From NCBI GenBank assembly GCA_030077755.1, contig JAQJZZ010000007.1:1798001-1862000 (forward strand): a stretch of 64,000 bases of DNA. Reading direction: 5' to 3'. The DNA comes from Filosporella fistucella. Its lineage: Eukaryota > Ascomycota > Leotiomycetes > Helotiales. Both the position numbers and the translations under genes were made by a program. Below are positions 32,998-44,897 of the stretch, in pieces. The notes beneath the pieces were generated by a model. That model searched no databases. It was not told the DNA's origin and was given only the letters and a program-made list of their open reading frames with translations. Position 1 is the stretch's first letter. Each line of letters opens with the position of its first letter.

Positions 32998-34164
32998 ATG
33001 TGTTTCTACTCCATCGTGTACAACGCCTGCGGGCATCGTGGAGAAGTTGACTATCGACCGTGTCAAGCCAAGCAAGAACATGGATTCTCTTGGCCGCCGG
33101 TGTGCCAAACACAAGAAAAGATAAGAGAACTGCCAGGCAAATGTGATAATTGCTTGGGAAAGTTTGAGGCGGAACTTGAAGATGTGCATGAGGCTCGCAG
33201 GCAGCAACTGCGTCAACGTCGTAAGGGCATGCGTGTTCCTCTCAACTTGGACGAACGAAATGAGCATGGGATCAATCATCCAAAGATTAAAGCTGGGCTA
33301 AAAGAGACCCCCCTTTCAGGAATGTCAGAGCGTAGGAATGAGGATGGATCCTTGGAAGTGGGTGCTCAACGCAAGCCACCAGCTGCTAAGGGTGCTGTCC
33401 CACCTGTCATTCCCGCACGCACAGGTTCGAAGGGATGTTTGATATCAAACCAGGCTATACCGAAGCTGCGTTCTGCAGACGTCGAGCATAGACTCAAGCT
33501 GGTAAATAGGTCATCCCATCTTCGAGCTGACTACCTCGCACAGGAGAAACCACTCCCAGCGCTCCCTAAACGGGAGTCCCAAATCAAACGTAAGCCTCTT
33601 CCCCCATCGGCGCAACTCACACCGGCAGCAGCAGAGATAGAAGCGCTGACTCCCTCTGGACGCCGTGTACAAACTACATCAAAAGATCTCGTTACTCGCC
33701 TAAGAGCAAATACAGTAGCAGCGAAGCAAGAAGCGGAACTGTTTATCCCGACCCAAAAGCCATCGACATGTCACGTCGACGAAGTACTGGATACAGATAT
33801 GCCAGTATGTCTCATAGCAGGGTACAACAAGGAAGCTCTGTCCTCCTCGAGCGCAAATCTAGCTCGTCTATCCGGACAATTTGATTCCACAAGCCTAGCC
33901 GGCGGCGGGAAAGAGTCTTCGAAGAAGCAGGATCAACAACCATACCGAGCTTATACCTCCTTGAATTTTAAAGGAGGTGCCATGCAGGAACAGCCGTATC
34001 GAGACGTCCCCTTCGGCATGGCAGCAGCCATGCATAAATCTGGACGAGCAAACCAGGACGAAGGACCTTTGCCAAAGGTTCGCACAGTCTCACCGATGCA
34101 CTTCGAAGGTACAGTACTAGATGATGTACTGAGCTTCGCAGCAAGAATAAGAGCTGCGATGTAA
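32998..34164 (+). CDS. Cys/His-rich N-terminus with long disordered tail
   Basis: A single exon of 388 aa from a clear ATG. The first ~60 residues hold a Cys/His cluster (MCFYSIVYNACGHRG, YRPC, PVCQT, CDNCLGKF) that could bind zinc. A basic helical stretch follows (HEARRQQLRQRRKGMR). The rest is low-complexity and Pro/Lys/Ser-rich with EKPLPALPKRESQ-like motifs that resemble SH3 ligands. This layout, a CGH-type start followed by disorder, is common in uncharacterised ascomycete proteins. Location and role are unknown. The basic and acidic patches make a scaffold or regulatory role more likely than an enzyme. Confidence 0.6.
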   Translation: MCFYSIVYNACGHRGEVDYRPCQAKQEHGFSWPPVCQTQEKIRELPGKCDNCLGKFEAELEDVHEARRQQLRQRRKGMRVPLNLDERNEHGINHPKIKAGLKETPLSGMSERRNEDGSLEVGAQRKPPAAKGAVPPVIPARTGSKGCLISNQAIPKLRSADVEHRLKLVNRSSHLRADYLAQEKPLPALPKRESQIKRKPLPPSAQLTPAAAEIEALTPSGRRVQTTSKDLVTRLRANTVAAKQEAELFIPTQKPSTCHVDEVLDTDMPVCLIAGYNKEALSSSSANLARLSGQFDSTSLAGGGKESSKKQDQQPYRAYTSLNFKGGAMQEQPYRDVPFGMAAAMHKSGRANQDEGPLPKVRTVSPMHFEGTVLDDVLSFAARIRAAM

Positions 34165-34823
34165 CCTCCACTTGGCTTCGATAGAAGTTTTTACTTCTAA
34201 CTGTAACTCTCTTTGAAATCGCACATAAAACATCGTGCTTGTTCTCGACGCTTCTTGGGATGAAGCAAGAAAGCGCCCAAGAGAACCTTGAGCTCCGGGA
34301 CAATACTAACACAAAAAAGGATGGCAAGCAGGCAGTAGTAAAGCAACACACGGAAAACAAAACGGAACACGGAGAATGAAAAGCTCCGTAAGAAGAAAAA
34401 CACCGGGAAACTACCCACCACATGCTTGACGGATACTCCCGCTGACAAAACACAAACTAGAGGACTGCAATATGGCGACCAAAACTCGCCACCGTAAAAA
34501 ATCGGACTGGAAATTTGTAGCAGGGCGCTGAATACCCGCCATCAACAAAAAACAACTGAAAATTGTAAGGAAACTGGAGGGCATGATCTGTAAAAGCGCT
34601 GGCAGCTGATACTATTGTGCCCATGGATCTGGATTTGGATTTGACTTTCTATTCTGCACTAACAGCATGCGTCACGTTGAATTTTTTGGTTTGCACTATA
34701 TTCGATTTCGTGGGAGGAATTTTGGAAATTTGATAGTGAAATGAATATACTGTCTCCATCCAGAAAAGTTAAACTTGAATGCTGCAGACCTGAACGCCTC
34801 TTATATTGGTAATACATCCCTTC
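34165..34823. other. Convergent intergenic region
   Basis: About 660 bases; the short minus-strand frames at 34197-34453 have no family features. No other signal is seen. Confidence 0.4.
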
Positions 34824-37666
34824 TCATTCCGCCATATCTCTTTCCTTCTCTGAGCTCGAGTCGAGTTGGATAGGAACAGCTTCAGCTGTTCGTAACCATT
34901 CGCCATTGAAAGCGTTGATGAGCCAATTGTTTAATTCTGAGGTTGGGGTTAGGAGTGTCCTAGCGGTGAGGGGAGATAAAACTTACTATCGTACACTATC
35001 CTATTAGCATTATGGAAGTAAATTCCGTGATCGCTGTCAGGGAAGACGTGAACATCATAATTCTCCACGCCCGCCACGTCCAGTCGATCCAGTAAAGTCA
35101 AAGAATTCTGCATATGAACATTGTCATCTGCAACGCCATGCATGAGTAAAAATCGAACGTTCTGATGAAGCGCCGTCATGTTGGTGATAGTAGAGTTCTC
35201 ATATCCGGCAGGGTTATGCTGTGGAGTGTGCATATATCTTTCCGTATATATAGAATCGTAAAATCTCCAATCGGTGACAGGCGCAACAGCCATTCCATAA
35301 TGGAATGTTTGTCCGGCATCTTGCTCGAGAGTTTTCAAAGTCATAAATCCGCCATACGACCAGCCCCAGATGGCCATTCTCGAAGCATCAACATACTTCT
35401 TCGCAGCCCAAATCTTTGCGGTCTCAATCTGATCTTTTGCTTCATAGTATCCCAAATTGCCACGAATAATGGTGCGAGCCTTTCGTCCAATAAAACCAGT
35501 GCCACGTCCATCAACTGTAACAACAATATAGCCGAGGTTGGCGGCGACGTAAGATTGAAAATCAACGGCAAAGCTTTTGGAGACAGTTTGTGATCCTGGA
35601 CCACCATAGAGATAAAAGAGGACAGGATACTGTTTTCTCTCATTGAAATGAGGTGGTCGTCGTTCGACTACATTCAATTCATAACCATCAACGTTGACAG
35701 TCGAATATATCTTGATCGGCAGCTCATGCTTTTGAGCCATATCTGCTAGACCTGGATTTTGCTCGACCACCTTTTCGTAGTGATTTGCATTGCTGGGTGT
35801 ACTGATAACCTTCTGATATGGTATGTTTGGCCCATCGTAGCTCAGAAGGGCATAAGCTCCACCGCTAGAGAAGGATACACCATAGTGACCCTCCTTAGTT
35901 GTATCTGTCAGGGGTTCGAGGTTGGTTCCGTTTAAGTATACACTATAAACGTGGCGTTGAATAGAAGATTCCTTGGTAGCTACAAAGTAGACCAGATTCT
36001 TCTTCAAATCCACGGCTGATGGAGCATCGACAACTTCCCAATCCCCAGACGTGAGGAGGATAGGATTGGGATTGTCCATTGGAGTGAAATAGCCCAAATG
36101 ATCATAATTATTATGAATGACGGTGTCGATGTAACCATCATCAGGACGCCCATTTGTAGGATCTGCGGGAACATATCTGGTGTTCTCGGAGACTTCGAAC
36201 CAGCCTCCATCCAGCTTCTGAACATCCTCAGTTCGTACTGTCTTGCCAGTCCTTGTGGCCATATCCACCAAGACGACTCTAAGGATGTCGCTTTCTCGAT
36301 TTGTTTCACGGATTAATGCCTTCCCAGTCGATCCAGCCCAGACAATTTCTGTGATGAGTAGATCATCTGAGGGAAATGATCCTGCAATCTTCACATCGAA
36401 CACGTCACCTTTTGCAACGTCGTAGAATTGGAGATCCACTGTGGGATTTGGTGCGCCAGCTTTGGGATATTTGATTTGGCGGACCTCAGGGTAGTTTTCC
36501 TCTCCAGGTAATGGCTGCTTGCCACTGGGTCTCGAAACAAAGTATTGAACTGGGTACTCTGGGACCGCAGTCTCATTGGTTCGCAGGAAAGCGACGTATT
36601 TCCCATCTTCGGCCCACCAAGTTGCACTGTTCGTCCCAAAAACCTCCTCTTCGTAGACCCAATCTGGCACTCCATAGAAAAGGTTCGTTCCGCCATCAGT
36701 TGTAATCTGTGTGACGGTCTTCGAGGATAGCTTTCGTAGAAATAAGTTGTTATCCCTGGTGAAAACAATGGCATCGCTTTGAGGGCTCCAACTTGCAAGC
36801 TGAACTCTTCCATTCAAGTTCGAAGGATCTAAAGCTTCAGCAGTCTGGCTTTCCACATCGAAGATCCAGTATTGCGCATAGAATGAATGTCTCCAGTTTG
36901 ACTGGTAGTTTGTCGCAATGAGAACCTTCTTCAGATCCTTACTTGGAAACACTTTGCTGGGCGTGAGTCCTCTGTCGCCAACCTGGAAGAATCCTTGTTT
37001 CATTAAAGTCTTTGTCCCCTGTGCCCCAGTATCTCCATTGCTACCTCTGATATCTTCAACGATCAAATAATCCTTCCCTGCAGCACCTTGCTCAAGTAGA
37101 AGACCATCTTCGCCATTTGCACCTTCGATCCAGCTTATGTCTTGTTTTACTGCTCTCCATTGCCCGCCCATTACCTGATCTAATGTGACCTTCTTCCCAC
37201 TTCCTCGTGTCGACGTCGCAGATGGATCGTGTGGATCCGCAGATGCATGTCGGTATGATTGTGATCCTAGGAACAGTACAAGAGCAACAAGCCATGCACC
37301 AATGAAAACACCTCCTACCACCCATATCAATCGGCGAAACTTCCTGTCCACAGTCTTGTCGCTGGATTTTTGGAGGAAAGGTCCAGTTTCGAGGTCATAA
37401 TCATCTTTCTCTTCATCCTCCATTGTATTGTGCGCATGTTCGTCATCTGCGTATGCCATGGACTCCCCTCGAGGTGGGAATTTCGGGGTGACCATCTTGT
37501 GTCCGCTTCCGTTCAATGCCTTCTCATCTTCAGCAACTCGCTCGCCAATACGCTCGAATACAAGACTCGTCGTCGATACAGAAGATAAAGAATCTTCAGA
37601 TCTTCTCTGGCGGTCTGCCTGCTCAAAAGGCAGAAGTTGGTGGTCTTCTTCTTTCTGCCCAGCCAT
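34824..37666 (-). CDS. dapB: Dipeptidyl aminopeptidase B (vacuolar, type II membrane)
   Basis: Exon 1 is 37666-34987 and exon 2 is 34936-34824, with a 50-nt intron (GTAAGT ... CTCAG, phase 1), giving 930 aa. The second exon restores the expected end ([13 protein letters not shown]); reading through the intron would stop early. Order: acidic cytosolic tail to ~108, TM anchor ~110-132 ([21 protein letters not shown]), eight-bladed propeller domain, then the S9B prolyl-peptidase domain. The catalytic triad is visible as Ser in GWSYGGF, Asp in GVADDNVH and His in DSDHGI. The substrate-binding EE motif is in [10 protein letters not shown]. It removes X-Pro/X-Ala dipeptides from peptides. The single TM plus acidic tail matches DapB rather than secreted DppIV. 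Confidence 0.93.
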
Positions 37667-39291
37667 GATTTCCCGATAAGAGTTTCAAGCGTTGGAGAAA
37701 GTCAATGCGAATCGTGCCGCGCTGACTTGGGTACAATTCAACGGTATGGTATCATAGTTGAAGAATGTCTGCGCGCGATCGTCAGGCAGAGAGGTTAACT
37801 ATTGTGCATTCGAAATCATTCAGAACCTGTTGCGGAATGGATGTAATGAGCTAGGTGTTGTCTTTGTTCCTGCGAGGCTTGGCGGATGGGCTGAACACCT
37901 TGTTAGTCGGTGCCGTCAACAATGCATAATGCATCAAAATCCAACCAAACTTTCGTCTCATATCAACAGCATAAATGTCATTCCTGGTGCTATTCAAGGG
38001 TGAAGATGATCCGTTGCATCAATTAGTACCGCCAGCGTGGTTCCTGGTTGAATTGCACTGGGAGGTTGGTATCACGTGATGTTGCGACTATGCTTTCACT
38101 CACGCGTGTTCCAGTTTTTTGTGCTATACATATGCTGAGGACTGGAAGGGTGTTAGAAGCGGTAACTATAGCAGTAGTATCTTGAGTTCGTGTTTCTGAA
38201 GAGGAAAGTCGGCTGTGTTTTCTTTGCTTGTTACGTCTCTATCCAAGCTGTTAGAACTACAGAATCTGATTTGTTTAATACGGCCATTTCAAACCCAAAT
38301 GCGCAGAAAGGCGTACTTAAAAGATCGCACAGCCTGATGACAAGCTCTCTTTGCTACAGTAGCAACCTCAGGATAACATGCAAGGTCATGCAGATCTGAG
38401 ACAAGCGTAACCATTTGCTTATCAGTTGAAAAAGCCAGCTTCAGACGCCAGCTCGTGGCTCTCACCTCAGATTATGTTTCGTGTAGTTGCCAATTTATAC
38501 AGCAATGTACTTTTCCATATTTAATGATCGAGAGCCATACTTACTTCGTCGTGTGATCTCAGCCGCAACGCTTTTGATATACTGTCTCAACATGAACTTC
38601 CAAGCAAGGCCAAAAAGTGCTGATCGGAGTAGCCCAGCTCCCGGTTAGGCCATAGTAGCAAACTTTCTATGCGGCTTAATATTGATTCTAGCGGCTGTGT
38701 GTATTAGAAGCCCCTTGGCAGCCCTATCCGAGGCCGTTTGCACAGACCTTGCACATAACTCCGAGGATTATGCCATCATTCAAATCATTCTAGTTTAGCT
38801 GCGTGCTAGGATAAATCCTCTTCTTGCCCTTACTCGTATGTCAGTATTTTTTCTTTGATCATTAGGATTGTCTGTCAGCAGCCCACAGGAAATCAAGAAT
38901 GCTTGATCTTCCATTTAGTCTAGCTCAGCAAGGCTTTTTAGTCTTCTACAACGAACTCACCAACATTTAAGAAGAATACTGAAGTCCATCTCCACAGAGA
39001 CATTGGCTGTGGCACCCCATTGGAGTTTAGTAACTCTCTTTTCAAGCTGAAATATTGCAGTCGGTCTTCTGACAACGCACAATGCAGCATGCTGTGGACA
39101 TTACGGTAGTTTCCGAATTCAGCCCTCACTGTAACACTATTCCGATTTCGATAGTCTGATCAAAATCATAGTGCTTATTATTAGATGCTGCTCTCGGCGT
39201 TCGTTAATTTCTTTACCATTCAGTCTAACTTGCTTATGAACATCATCAATCTACTTCCCAACCACGTCTTTTTGTGATCCTGCTTACCAAA
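37667..39291. other. Gene-poor region
   Basis: About 1.6 kb beginning with the DapB promoter. Only short frames are present, with no recognised domain or repeat. Confidence 0.4.
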
Positions 39292-40272
39292 ATGTCGTTC
39301 TCCGGCTCCCACATATGTATGCCCGGCATCATCAGAGAGCAAGCTGCCAAAGATAAAAGTGAGGACCTCAAAATAACTCTGCATTTCATAACTTCAATGT
39401 CCCTCCTTTCCCATGCCATCCCCGACCTGCTCTCTCCTTATGCACCAGTGTCTGGTGGGACTAGCTTTATCTATAATTTATATTAATATTCAAATTCGGC
39501 AGTAATATTCACCAAAGACCTTGCAACCACTGATGGTCAAGAAATCTGGGTTGGAGAAGAGCAGCTCTACGCTATTGGCAATGGTTGGTTCGATATCGTC
39601 AAGGACACCGTCAAGTTACCTGGTGGATTCGCACCTGTAGCTGGCGCTAGTGGACTATTGGAATATTTTACGAAAATCTTCAAGAATAGTAAGCCTCAGA
39701 TGATGCACTCGTTACGCTCGAAGAGATGCCGACAGGCCTTCTTTGAATAGACCAAACTGTTATGCAGGGTCTAGGCGTAGCACTTAAGCTTGTTAGTGGG
39801 ACGGATGCTCCCGATCCAAGTCCACAAAGTGAGTGAAATCGGTCCTTCGTTGAACTAGGCACGTATGTACTAAACTTTGTCAGCTTTGATGGTCAAATAC
39901 TCGTGTCCGCACTTTGGCCAAAATCTCAAGGGGCTCTTGGCTTCACCAACTTTGACAACCAGTGACTTCCTTGCTAATGGGGACTATAAAACTGCTGGGA
40001 CAATGAAAGAAGGTTGGGTCTTCAATGCAAGCTCAGGACAGTGGGTTGTCGTTTACACAGACGATTTGAGTGGAAGATCCGATCAATTCTACACGTGTAA
40101 CATCGCAATTAGCCTCCCTCCCTCCACGCGCCCTCCCTCGCAGGCTCCTCACAAAATAGCGCAGAGACATAAAGTCATACCCAAGGTCGTGATGCCCAAG
40201 CTTCACAGCAAGATCCGTATGCCTAGCGGTGAGCATCTGAAGGTTATTCATGTGACACACTGTCATACCTGA
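39292..40272 (+). CDS. Orphan four-exon gene, unknown function
   Basis: Exons 39292-39454, 39503-39688, 39751-39828 and 39884-40272 (introns 48, 62 and 55 nt, all phase 1) give 271 aa. Each join is canonical and all four frames agree, which is good evidence of a real gene. There is no signal peptide or TM segment. The middle is compact and globular-looking (VGEEQLYAIGNGWFDIVKDTVKL is followed by a Gly/Ala-rich stretch). One segment, GTMKEGWVFNASSGQWVVVY, looks like beta strands. The last ~60 residues are basic and His/Pro-rich. I recognise no family. The neighbouring sequence is decayed, so this may be a young or accessory gene. Confidence 0.55.
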
Positions 40273-40869
40273 TCAATATATCCTCAACAAGATTGACGAA
40301 AGAGCAATAGGGATTCTTTTTTTCCTGGTGGCGTGTTTGCTTTCTGACAAGATTGGGTGAAGACTGCCTGAGAATGGAGCATGAATCCTAATATCAACAT
40401 TATTCACGCAATTAGCTTGGTTCTTCACGCTATATATTTTTCACACAAAGCTTTACATCTCCATATTAGTGACGGGATCTCACTGAGAAATTCGCCAAGT
40501 TGTCAAGTGGCAGATTAGACACAGCTCGAAGCTTCCCATTGAATCAAAATGCAAGAGCTGAGATATCAATTAACCAACTAAGAATATGCGGGATTATGGC
40601 GTGGTAGTATCCTACCCCTTCAGTTCAAAAAGAGGTTAGCTTCTTCAGCCCCTGTTACCAATATTTCGCTGATAAAACCAACACGCCTCTTTTTCATCTG
40701 GTCTCTTTTACTTTCCAGGCGAAAGACGGAGAAGTCTCATTCAGCACCACCAAGATTACTCAAAACGATGCCAACTGATCAGGACTGAGAGTTATGGCGA
40801 AGAGCTACAGAAAACCAAAACGGATTGACAGAGGATTGAAAGTTCAATGCTCTCCGTCTTACAGATCCG
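40273..40869. other. Intergenic
   Basis: About 600 bases without a supported feature. Coding-like sequence starts near 40780 and belongs to the next, broken locus. Confidence 0.35.
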
Positions 40870-41763
40870 GTGACACGAGCTGCGAACACGTTGGAGGTCA
40901 CTGGCATGATCCTCGAAGAGGTGCATACCAAGGTCATCACTGATTCCCAATCTTTGACGCTTGCCGAATGTGAGTTTATCGAAATGGGGTATCGCGTCCT
41001 CAGCCGAGTAGAGAAGCTAGCCAACGATAATAGACGATGGTCTTGTGAAGACGACCATGCTTTTCTAGATGCGCAAATAGCTTTGTGATCGCCCGGAGAT
41101 TGGAAATTTGCCGATAATGTAGAGAACCAGTCCCACACCCTCAGATCTGCTAAAACCAAACTGGCTTTGGAACAGTTTGGAGAGGATATTTCAAGGCCAT
41201 GTCCCTGGGTGAGAAAACTTATCGACGTCAGAACCTGTCGACAAACCCACCAGGCGCTGGGGCTATGTCGTTCTCCTAGATGCACAAACTGTTGGCAACG
41301 ATGAAAGTTGGGCGGTATTTTTGCGGGAACTTGAAATGCATATCTTTCTGGGAGTATTACGGATGAAAGGCGGCTCTATCATTAATCAGACAAGACAGTT
41401 TTTATTCGCTGCCGAGTCTGTGGATGAGAATGACAGTGAAAGAGTGCGTCGGTATGTTCAAAATATAGTAGCTATGATTATATGCTTATATTTTCAAGCA
41501 CATTCGATGCTACACTCCCCATCGTAGGACATGTGAGCCCATGCATCTTGAGAAATACATATCTTCTGGTAACTCCCGAGGTCGTGAGCCTATGTGCACA
41601 GGGCAATGCGCAGGAAAAATGGATCTGGGCTTATGATGCCAACTTCCATCCAAGAGATAGTATCGTACAAGAAAGTGGCAGTGAGCATTACCGTGGGCGG
41701 ATGAGAGTTAATCTGAATACATTGTTCACATGGTTTTATGCTGTCCGCTCAGAAGAACTGTAA
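40870..41763 (+). pseudogene. Decayed gene of unknown family
   Basis: A frame from 40870 encodes a helical soluble peptide (LTLAECEFIEMGYRVLSRVEK) that meets a TGA at 41086-41088, after DAQIAL. The same frame then continues with coding-like sequence for about 40 codons (SPGDWKFADNVENQS) to a possible donor near 41212. Further ORF pieces at 41321-41460 and 41560-41763 look like later exons (RVRVR-free helical piece, then KWIWAYDANFHP). The in-frame stop and the absence of a clean 5' start point to a broken gene. An unspotted intron over the TGA is the alternative. Confidence 0.35.
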
Positions 41764-42468
41764 GCATTAGTCACCGTATTCCCGCCATTTGCATACCTTT
41801 CTCGTTACAAGAACCAACCGTATAAATGAAAAGGACCACGAAAATTTGACATAATCCTAGGTACGAAATGGAGCTCCTCTGGCAAAAATCGTTACAAGAT
41901 CCTTCGCAAGCATATATGGTTGGAAATATTGGTGGTTTATATCACTATCCCCTACTTGCTACTGGACCTGGGAGCCCTCACCCCTTAAATACGTACGATC
42001 TTAAGAAACAATATTAGCAATATCAAAGTGGACATGGAGAAGGTAGCGGGAAAGAATTGCGGATCTCAGCATTAAGCGAGCGTATTTATAGGGAAGGGCC
42101 GCTAAATATACAGTGATACAGGGTTAAAAGTTTGCTTCACCGGATAATTTTCCACAGGAGTAAGACATAGTTATCTAGTAAACGAATCTATTCATCAAAT
42201 CATAGCACCATCTCATCTATAGGTATTTATCATCTCATCTCGCTCACAAAACAAAACAGTATTTCGCAGCATCAAGTTCATTCGCTGAGCCGAGCACCTA
42301 TCTCCATCCCACTCGTGCCCGTGAAATACAGAAGTCCTCAACCCAAGTTGGCAAGATACCCTTTTCCCCTGCCTTTTCCCCTGCCTTTTCCCATCTGCCT
42401 CCATTTACACATAACAAATTACCACCCACCAAGCTTGAACCCATATTTATATTGCAGTGAGAGGACAT
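41764..42468. other. Intergenic with short 12-bp tandem repeat
   Basis: About 700 bases. At 42360-42392 a 12-bp unit (GCCTTTTCCCCT) is repeated about 2.8 times. No gene is supported. Confidence 0.45.
42360..42392. repeat. 12-bp pyrimidine-rich tandem repeat
   Basis: The unit GCCTTTTCCCCT occurs nearly three times head to tail, close to the 3' end of the GPI-protein gene. Confidence 0.75.
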
Positions 42469-43194
42469 CTACAACATCATCATGCTAGCGGCAAGAACGA
42501 GAACAGTGGACACAAGTCCAGTCTGGGCAACAAGAATACCAGCTCCTGAGGATTTCGAGGTCGAAGAAGCGGCAGCAGCAGATGAGGAGGCAGAACCAGA
42601 AGCAGCTGCTTTTTGGGTGCCTATCAAACAATTAGTCACTTTTAATTATCAGGCTTATATTGTGGGATACATACTGTTCTTAGAAGCGGCCTTCTCGGAC
42701 TTGATAGTCTCACAAGCAGTCATCAAAGTAGCGTTTGACATCAGAGCATCGAGTTTAGTCTGGGCAGTGGCAGCCTTGGCTTGGATAGCCGCAGCCTTGG
42801 TCGCGTTATTCTTGGTCTTCTCTGCCAACTTCGTCTCGTTAGCAGCCAAGCTGACCAACTTGCTCAAAGAAGACATTTGAGAGCAGGAATCTTTGGTGTC
42901 CTCTGCAGCGGCGATGACGGCACAAGTAGCTGTGAGAGTGGTGTTGGATTCCATGGTGGATAGAGTAGTTGCCGCAGTGGAAGCTTTGGCTTGAATATCG
43001 GCAATCTTGGTGGCGTTGTTCTTGGTCTTCTCAGCGAGTTTGGTCTCGTTGGCGGCGAGAGAGACAAGTTTGCTGAGAGAAGCCATCTCTTTGCAGAGAG
43101 ACTTGTCGGTGACTGCCTTGGTAGTCTTGTTACCGCCCTTGGCGACGACAGCAGTAGCAAGCACAAGGGAGAGGAAGAGGTTTGAGAATTGCAT
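42469..43194 (-). CDS. GPI-anchored secreted protein with internal duplication
   Basis: Minus-strand exons 43194-42675 and 42620-42469 (54-nt intron, GTATGT ... GATAG, phase 1) give 223 aa. A signal peptide (MQFSNLFLSLVLATAVVA) starts the chain. Two copies of a ~60-residue module follow, each opening with a Cys (LCKEM / SCSQM) and closing with TATCAVI / MTACETI. Their core SLSKLVSLAANETKLAEKTK is identical and predicted to form a long helix. Exon 2 adds a Ser/Ala-rich spacer and a hydrophobic tail (ILVAQTGLVSTVLVLAASMM) with a plausible omega site before it, typical of GPI attachment. NXT sequons (NET, NAT) may be glycosylated. It is probably displayed on the plasma membrane or in the cell wall. 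Role unknown; it resembles fungal hydrophobic-surface-binding or cell-wall proteins only in layout. Confidence 0.75.
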
Positions 43195-44897
43195 CTTGGC
43201 GAAATTTGTCGAAGATTGAAGAGCGAGTTTTAAAATGTAGAGGTTGAAGGGGTAGAATGTACAAGATAAAACGGGCCGGCCGAAGTGTCAAGAATGTAAT
43301 GAGATGAAGAAGTGAAGATGATGAAGTGATATCCAGATGGTTTGTCCATGGCAGATACTTGGCTTCCTTATATCCTTTTCCAAGCCTCCCAGCCCTATGC
43401 CTAAAGTCGCCGCATTTCTTGTGCTATCCCCACACAATGCTTGTAAATTCTCTACTTTGCCAAGGTGATGCACACGTCAACTCTGGTATGGAACGGTAAG
43501 ATGTTTTGGATGACAGGCCTGCGAACGTCTGGTCAACACGCTTTGCCCAGCGAGTGAAAATAGAACGGCTAGAATTGACGAGTCTGGGCAATCGGAGGAG
43601 AGAATGGGGATTGATCTTCTGGAGTAAAACGCCACGTAAGATCAACGTGCGTATAGAATCGGCACTTAACCAAGTTCTGTGTTCATCACACTTTTGTAAA
43701 GCATAGTGTAGCCGACCAAGTTTCGATTGACGACAAGATTTATTTTGGGCGACTATCGTCTGAACAGCGATCAAACTGGTGCGGTTGGATGAGAGTCTTG
43801 CTTTGGGACGAATCTCGAAACAAATGCTGTTAAGAAAGTCCACATCGAGTCCACTCGAGTTTTTGAAGTCGTGACTAGAAGCATATTTCAGCAATTAATA
43901 GTTGCAGATGCAACTTCAGAGTCATAACGAAAAGCATTATATCCGGAGCGGAGCTTCGACATGAATGCACTTATGAATCTGTCTAATATATGTGACTCTC
44001 CTCATTAACTTCGAACTTTCAGATACCAATGTAGTCTCACGTGTTGGTATTTGCGCCTCGTGGTCCCACCACCAAACACTTGGGAGGCATTTGTTTGAGG
44101 ATGATCTCGAAACGTCAAGATGGGTCCGGCTCTATATTTAATTCTCCAATGCTCCGATGCAGGGGAAGCTTTTCGCGACAGCCGCTGTCCACGCAATTAT
44201 CCCCACTCCTTTTTTAAACGAGACTTCAGAACCATGTCTTGAAACAGTAGCGTGCTGAATTTGAGAACAACCTCATAAATCCTCACTGACTTCGTTGTCT
44301 TGCCCAAGAAGCCAAGAGGGTTAAAAGTCTTGGAGTTTGGAATAATTCATATAGAGGAGTGTGGTTCACTCAAGCTTTCCAAGACTTTCCAAGCTTTACC
44401 AGTATATGTCATTTTTGGTACTGGAGATATCAAGGCGGGGTTGACTTTTTGAATTACACAGCCACGAAACGGGGGCTAGATGAGATTAAAAGAAGAGAGT
44501 CCCCTCCTTTCTAACGTCCCTTCAGATAAGTGAGATTTTCTGGGACCTTCCTTCTGCAAAGCGCAGAGATGCTCTCCCATCTGCGAGGCCGACATCCGGA
44601 TGCAATTTGTTCTCTTCCCTATCATTCTTTCTTGGGTATAGCTTTGCAACCTCCTTTCACCTTCCCCATAAAATATATTAATCATGACGGCGTCTTCTCT
44701 TCGTATATCGCTATTCCTCCCATTTCTCCCTTTGCTGCCTCCTGTAATCTCAAGTCCGTAATGTAGGTAAGACAGAGCCCTAAATCTTATCTGCTCAACA
44801 AGATGTATATCTTGCCTTCGAATCTCATGTTTCCTTCAAGCAAAAATCCACATTCCTTCACACATTTATTCATTTTCGAAAGTTTATGCTGGACATA
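43195..44897. other. Divergent promoter region, no gene recognised
   Basis: About 1.7 kb between the divergent GPI-protein and polygalacturonase genes. A minus-strand frame (43894-43424) has no family features. The polygalacturonase leader is rich in CTTTC-like pyrimidine runs. Confidence 0.4.
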
